This document shows positions 8,465 to 11,760 of a stretch of 11,760 nt of DNA, piece by piece. Each line of letters opens with the position of its first letter. The first letter of the stretch is position 1. Below the pieces are notes generated by a model. It ran no database searches, was not told where the DNA came from, and was given only the letters and a program-made list of their open reading frames with translations. The stretch comes from Asterionellopsis glacialis (Eukaryota; Bacillariophyta; Plagiogrammaphyceae; Rhaphoneidales; Asterionellopsidaceae), in NCBI GenBank assembly GCA_014885115.2, contig WKLE02000342.1, positions 1-11,760 of the forward strand. Reading direction: 5' to 3'. The position numbers and the translations under genes were made by a program.

Positions 8465-9985
8465 TCAGTAGTACTGGAACTCAGTTTCTATTTGCTCGCT
8501 CCTCTTCTTCCGATCCCGCTTACACGGATCTACTGTTGTCTCGGTATTTTTTGACGGACTGGGATTAACTACACTACTGGACAGTTCCGTTTTCATTTTT
8601 TTTTGCGGACTTGGAGAGACAACCTGCACTGGAATACAATCTTCAGAATTGACATCTGAGACGCTGTCATACGCCGCCGCCGTTACTTCAACGTCTTTTG
8701 GCGGAGCCTCATTTAACTCATCATTGATATATTTCTCCAACTTACTTGGAGGTATTGCCTCATATAGATTGCTACCAATCTTCTTCACAAGAGCTTTATC
8801 TTTAAATTCAAGAATAATTCTATTAACTTCTGCTTGGGAAACAAAACTCTGACCCATGTACATATCAATATAATCATCTCTTATTCCTTGAGGTTCAAAT
8901 GGGCGACCCTTGATAGCAGATTCATATATATTGCGCAATACTTTTTGGGCCTTTTCATTATTCCAGTATTCTTCTTTTGTTGCTATTTCATCTTTTAGTG
9001 GAATCTTATATTCATCATTCATATATATCTCCAACCTACTTGGAGGTATTGCCTCATATAGATTGCTATCTTTAATCTTCTTCACAAGATGTTTTTTTTT
9101 AAATTCAAGAATAATTTTATTAACTTCTGCTTGGGAAACAAAACTCTGACCCATGTGCATATCAATATAATCATCTTTAATTCCTTGAGGTACAAATGGG
9201 TGATCCTTGATAGCAGATTTATATATATTGTACAATACTCTTTGGGCCTTTTCATTATTCCAGTATTTTTGTTTTGTTGCTATTTCATCTTTTGACGGAA
9301 CCCTATATTTATCATTCATATAGTTCTCCAACCTACTTGGAGATATTGCTTCATATAGATTGCTACCAATCTTCTTCACAAGAGCTTTATCTTTAAATTC
9401 AAGAATAATTCTATTAATTTCAGCTTGGGAAACAGAACTCTGACCCATGTACATATCAATATAATCATCTTTAATTCCTTGAGGTACAAATGGGTGATAC
9501 TTGCTAGCAGATTCATATATATTGTGCAATACTCTTTGAGCCTTTTCATTATTCCAGTATTTTTGTTTTGTTGCTATTTCATCACGGCTAAGATCTCCTT
9601 CTGGGATGTCGTCAAATTGAATCAGCCTAGCTACTTTTTCCCTCTGGCCTTTCAACGTCCCAATCTCTCGAAAGGTGTGCCGATAAAAATTCGCAACGTC
9701 TGGCATTTTTTCTTTCGCACCAGTCACAGCATTAAAAAAACTCTCTCCCGAGTTGTAGCGCCGATGAACTTCGGCGATATACACTTGGCATTTCAACGCC
9801 ATAGTATAATCATTACTTGTTGTCAGTAACGTAACATGGTTAAAACCATTGCTCTGGAGAAGTTCCTTTCCGTTGAAAGTTGCCCTTCCCATACTCTGTA
9901 CAACATTCATTGCATTATGGCCGCGACCCAAGGCTAGCACCATATGAGTTGGAACTCTTCCTGTCGCTTCGATAGGAAATCCCAC
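8465..9985 (-). CDS. Helicase 3' part: motif VI and winged-helix repeats
   Basis: This is the downstream part of the split helicase gene. Its open frame is bounded upstream by a TGA and starts only with GTG at 9985, so it is unlikely to be an independent gene; meaningful homology begins at about residue 10 (RVPTHMVLALGRGHN). A motif VI-like stretch, QSMGRATFNGK, follows, then LLTTSNDY and a helical link to about residue 134. Residues 135-232, 233-331 and 332-430 are three copies of one module: a helix (AQRVLHNIYESA), a second helix (IKDDYIDMYMG), a probable recognition helix (SQAEINRIILEFKDKALVKKI with one-residue variants) and a wing (SNLYEAI). That pattern suggests winged-helix DNA- or protein-binding domains. 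The tail is Ser/Pro-rich with basic runs QKKMK and KRDRKKR (residues 489-495), consistent with nuclear import. The function is not known to me. Confidence 0.7.
   Translation of the reverse strand: MGFPIEATGRVPTHMVLALGRGHNAMNVVQSMGRATFNGKELLQSNGFNHVTLLTTSNDYTMALKCQVYIAEVHRRYNSGESFFNAVTGAKEKMPDVANFYRHTFREIGTLKGQREKVARLIQFDDIPEGDLSRDEIATKQKYWNNEKAQRVLHNIYESASKYHPFVPQGIKDDYIDMYMGQSSVSQAEINRIILEFKDKALVKKIGSNLYEAISPSRLENYMNDKYRVPSKDEIATKQKYWNNEKAQRVLYNIYKSAIKDHPFVPQGIKDDYIDMHMGQSFVSQAEVNKIILEFKKKHLVKKIKDSNLYEAIPPSRLEIYMNDEYKIPLKDEIATKEEYWNNEKAQKVLRNIYESAIKGRPFEPQGIRDDYIDMYMGQSFVSQAEVNRIILEFKDKALVKKIGSNLYEAIPPSKLEKYINDELNEAPPKDVEVTAAAYDSVSDVNSEDCIPVQVVSPSPQKKMKTELSSSVVNPSPSKNTETTVDPCKRDRKKRSEQIETEFQYY
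8696..8992 (-). repeat. Winged-helix repeat unit 3
   Basis: This is the last of three tandem coding units (297 bp, 99 residues) and the most diverged in its 5' half. Its 3' half shares a 67-base identical block (8760-8826) with unit 1. The unit ends as the sequence passes into the Pro/Ser-rich tail. Confidence 0.85.
8993..9289 (-). repeat. Winged-helix repeat unit 2
   Basis: This is the middle unit (297 bp). In its 5' part it is almost identical to unit 1 (one difference across roughly 55 bases). In its 3' part it differs from both others and has one extra residue before the wing (KKIKDSNLYE instead of KKIGSNLYE). Confidence 0.85.
9290..9583 (-). repeat. Winged-helix repeat unit 1
   Basis: This is the first unit (294 bp, 98 residues), directly after the helicase C-terminal region. 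Its 5' part matches unit 2 and its 3' part matches unit 3 (identical block 9351-9417). Confidence 0.85.
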
Positions 9986-11588
9986 GTCTCATTTTACTAA
10001 ATGCGAAAATAAAGATAGGAGTCCTCAAGCCATAATTATTATCTTGGTCAATTTCTTCGATGACTTCACCTATGGTTATTTTCTTGCCCTTAAAATCCCA
10101 CTCATCATGGCCGGGAAGCCTAACTGAAATGCCTGCACCCACGAAAGTGATTACGATTACACTTAAACCCCTCTGATAATAAATATCTTGCACTATGTTG
10201 GCCTTTTCACTTACATTGCCCTCAACTGTGACTCTGGGGTCTGTACAGTCCAACACGAGGACGCCCTTCTTATTTTCGATTCCTGTCACAGCGTCCTCAT
10301 AAACAGCAATTACTTTTTTATTTGTATAGGGAACATACATTTTTATCTTCTTCTTTTCATTTACCTTGACTTTCACTAGGCTTGAGTATTTAAGTTCGTT
10401 TTGCTCCAAGTATGCTTCTTTTCTATTCATTTTGAGGGGTTGGATCTCCTCAATTCCTACGTAGTCATCAATTGGTTCCACAGAAAACATTTCCACTTTT
10501 TGACCATTTCGATCTTTTTCCATTTCATTTGCAAACTCGAGCATTAGCGGTATAGTAGTTGCTGAAATCATGACAGTTAAGGATGGATTCATGTTTAACA
10601 GCTTGAAGTATGCTTGTTCCGTCTTTTGCAGTTTTTCGGGCGTGCGATAAAAACTGTCACACTCGTCCACAACTAGAACAAATTTTCTACTCTTATCATC
10701 TTTTCTGTAATCTTCGATTACCTCAATGGCTCTGTTTATCTGTTGAATTGTATCAGCAATCACTATCGTTCCACCATAACTCCCGTTTCCAATGGCATCT
10801 TGCATCTTCTCCTTCACCCACTTTGCCGTGCGACCAGATTCGAAGCCGCCATATACAACGCGATCAGAAGATATCGTAGTTCCTTGGGCCATGTCCTTTA
10901 ACTTATTGATGAGTTCGTTAGTTTCCCCTGTGCCCTTGCTGACGATGATGAGAGGAATAGGAATGATTCCACAGAAACTTTGAATCACCCCTTTCACAGA
11001 AGATTTCCCTGCTTGAGTCTTTCCAGATACAAGAATAATTCTATCTAAACTGCATATGTCGAGACTTGACGCATTTGGGTTCAACTGATCAAACATTTTT
11101 TGTATGAATTTCTTGTACTCAAATTTTCCACATTTTTTCTTGAGAATTGGTGTCATGACAAGCTCAACACAGTGCTGAATCATTTTATCGTAACATTTGT
11201 TGTCGAGGAGAGTTTTATACATACCTTTATTGTGATCTGAAGGCTTTGATTGAAGGACTTTTGTAATGTAGTGCCCAATTAATTTTTGATCGCCCTCATC
11301 TTTCTCCGCCATTTTCATGGTATGAAAGCCATGAAATTCGTTATAGTTGAAATCATTGAAAACATTGATTTTTTTACCATGCTTGTCTTGAAAGACTTGG
11401 AACCAGCAAATTGCGCTATGCAGCTTATTTTGAACGTCCTGTTCGACTCCTTCTAATAGGTTTTTCTCGAGTCTATCTTTGGCATGCATCAAGCTGTCGT
11501 AAGTTTTAATGCCTCCCTCGATGATCTTTTTGTTGCTTTTTGGTCCGAGGTTAAGTTCGTAGACTAGGTGTTCAAGCTCGTTGTCCAT
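9915..11588 (-). CDS. SF2 helicase-like ATPase, 5' part of split gene
   Basis: The 557-residue frame starts at ATG 11588. Residues 1-70 are helical and look like a SAM or helix-hairpin-helix-type fold (NLGPKSNKKIIEGG), which is tentative. The ATPase core shows Walker A GKTQAGKS (189-196), a motif Ia-like IIVSKGTGETNEL, the DECD box (308-311) in VLVVDECDSF, and SATT (342-345), the normal order and spacing of a superfamily-2 helicase domain 1. A long middle region leads to a motif V-like MRRGISYRS (533-541). After residue 543 the frame turns into unrelated residues and stops at 9915. The continuing sequence, with motif VI, lies in the frame one base further on, so one intact gene would need a +1 change at about 9959. 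The whole would be about 1,040 residues, probably nuclear. I do not recognise a named family; a mobile-element or viral origin is possible but unproven. Confidence 0.78.
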   Translation of the reverse strand: MDNELEHLVYELNLGPKSNKKIIEGGIKTYDSLMHAKDRLEKNLLEGVEQDVQNKLHSAICWFQVFQDKHGKKINVFNDFNYNEFHGFHTMKMAEKDEGDQKLIGHYITKVLQSKPSDHNKGMYKTLLDNKCYDKMIQHCVELVMTPILKKKCGKFEYKKFIQKMFDQLNPNASSLDICSLDRIILVSGKTQAGKSSVKGVIQSFCGIIPIPLIIVSKGTGETNELINKLKDMAQGTTISSDRVVYGGFESGRTAKWVKEKMQDAIGNGSYGGTIVIADTIQQINRAIEVIEDYRKDDKSRKFVLVVDECDSFYRTPEKLQKTEQAYFKLLNMNPSLTVMISATTIPLMLEFANEMEKDRNGQKVEMFSVEPIDDYVGIEEIQPLKMNRKEAYLEQNELKYSSLVKVKVNEKKKIKMYVPYTNKKVIAVYEDAVTGIENKKGVLVLDCTDPRVTVEGNVSEKANIVQDIYYQRGLSVIVITFVGAGISVRLPGHDEWDFKGKKITIGEVIEEIDQDNNYGLRTPIFIFAFSKMRRGISYRSDRKSSNSYGASLGSRP

Positions 11589-11611
11589 AGTAGATCTTAT
11601 TATATAGTTCT

Positions 11612-11760
11612 GAAATATTCACGTTTCGTTGAAAGTGAAACAATCCATTCAAACTTCACTTGCAGAAATTTTTGCAGAAAGAGAATTTGAATATGGTACT
11701 ATCCTTGGTGCTATGGATAAATCCAACCAGGAAACCAAAACTTATATTGAAGAATTCTAC
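11612..11760 (+). CDS. Partial open frame at right edge, divergent
   Basis: After a TGA at about 11609 one plus-strand frame stays open to the window end, about 49 codons, reading polar sequence with FAEREFEYGTILGAMD and then KSNQETKTYIEEFY. The first ATG in this frame is at 11713. A second frame, from the ATG at 11693, is also open but gives less protein-like residues. If real, it is the 5' end of a gene divergent from the helicase gene, sharing a short promoter of about 100 bp with it. No family is recognised. Confidence 0.3.

Noticed and set aside
8696..9583. CRISPR-like array
   Set aside because: Units of about 295 bp in one open frame with no short repeat-spacer pattern; they are protein repeats.
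8649..9829. Plus-strand frames across the repeat array
   Set aside because: They recur only because the underlying coding repeats recur; hydrophobic shadow sequence without a motif.
8465..11760. Terminal inverted repeats of a transposon around the helicase gene
   Set aside because: None seen by eye in 8082-8464 or 11589-11760; the right side is truncated, so absence is not conclusive, but no mobile element is called.

Overview
The window looks like nuclear DNA of a unicellular eukaryote, most likely a diatom or a related stramenopile. The grounds are AT-rich intergenic DNA, a mostly intron-poor gene layout with one clear 173-bp GT-AG intron, convergent and divergent gene pairs without operon spacing, and a protein set typical of algae: a membrane-anchored GH16 protein of the SKN1/KRE6 type, a VTT-domain membrane protein, and a cytochrome b5-domain membrane protein. 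The organism assignment is inference; no rRNA, tRNA or organelle marker was seen.

Layout. Positions 1-120 may hold the edge of another gene, but the strand cannot be decided. A six-segment membrane protein (463-1338, minus) and a VTT/DedA-type membrane protein (1866-2753, plus) are divergent. The VTT gene converges on a two-exon GH16 beta-glucan synthesis-type protein (3340-5372, minus). About 1.5 kb with no convincing gene follows. Then comes a cytochrome b5-domain membrane protein (6871-8081, plus) whose frame is broken by a 1-base shift and an in-frame TAG. It converges on a large minus-strand gene (8465-11588).

That last gene is the most unusual part. It encodes a superfamily-2 helicase-like protein that I cannot assign to a named family. 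It has a helical N-terminal region, Walker A, DECD and SATT motifs, then motif V/VI-like signatures, then three tandem copies of a ~98-residue winged-helix-like module and a basic tail. A +1 frame change at about 9959 splits it into two ORFs exactly between motifs V and VI. The three repeat units are mosaic at the DNA level, which suggests recent exchange between them. A partial open frame faces away from it at the right edge.

The first four complete genes look like ordinary cellular genes (lipid or membrane biology and storage or wall beta-glucan) and show no sign of acting as one pathway. The helicase-repeat gene is the candidate for something undescribed, either a lineage-specific nuclear protein family or cargo or machinery of a mobile element. 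Two neighbouring genes with single-base frame breaks also raise the possibility of indel errors in the assembly.
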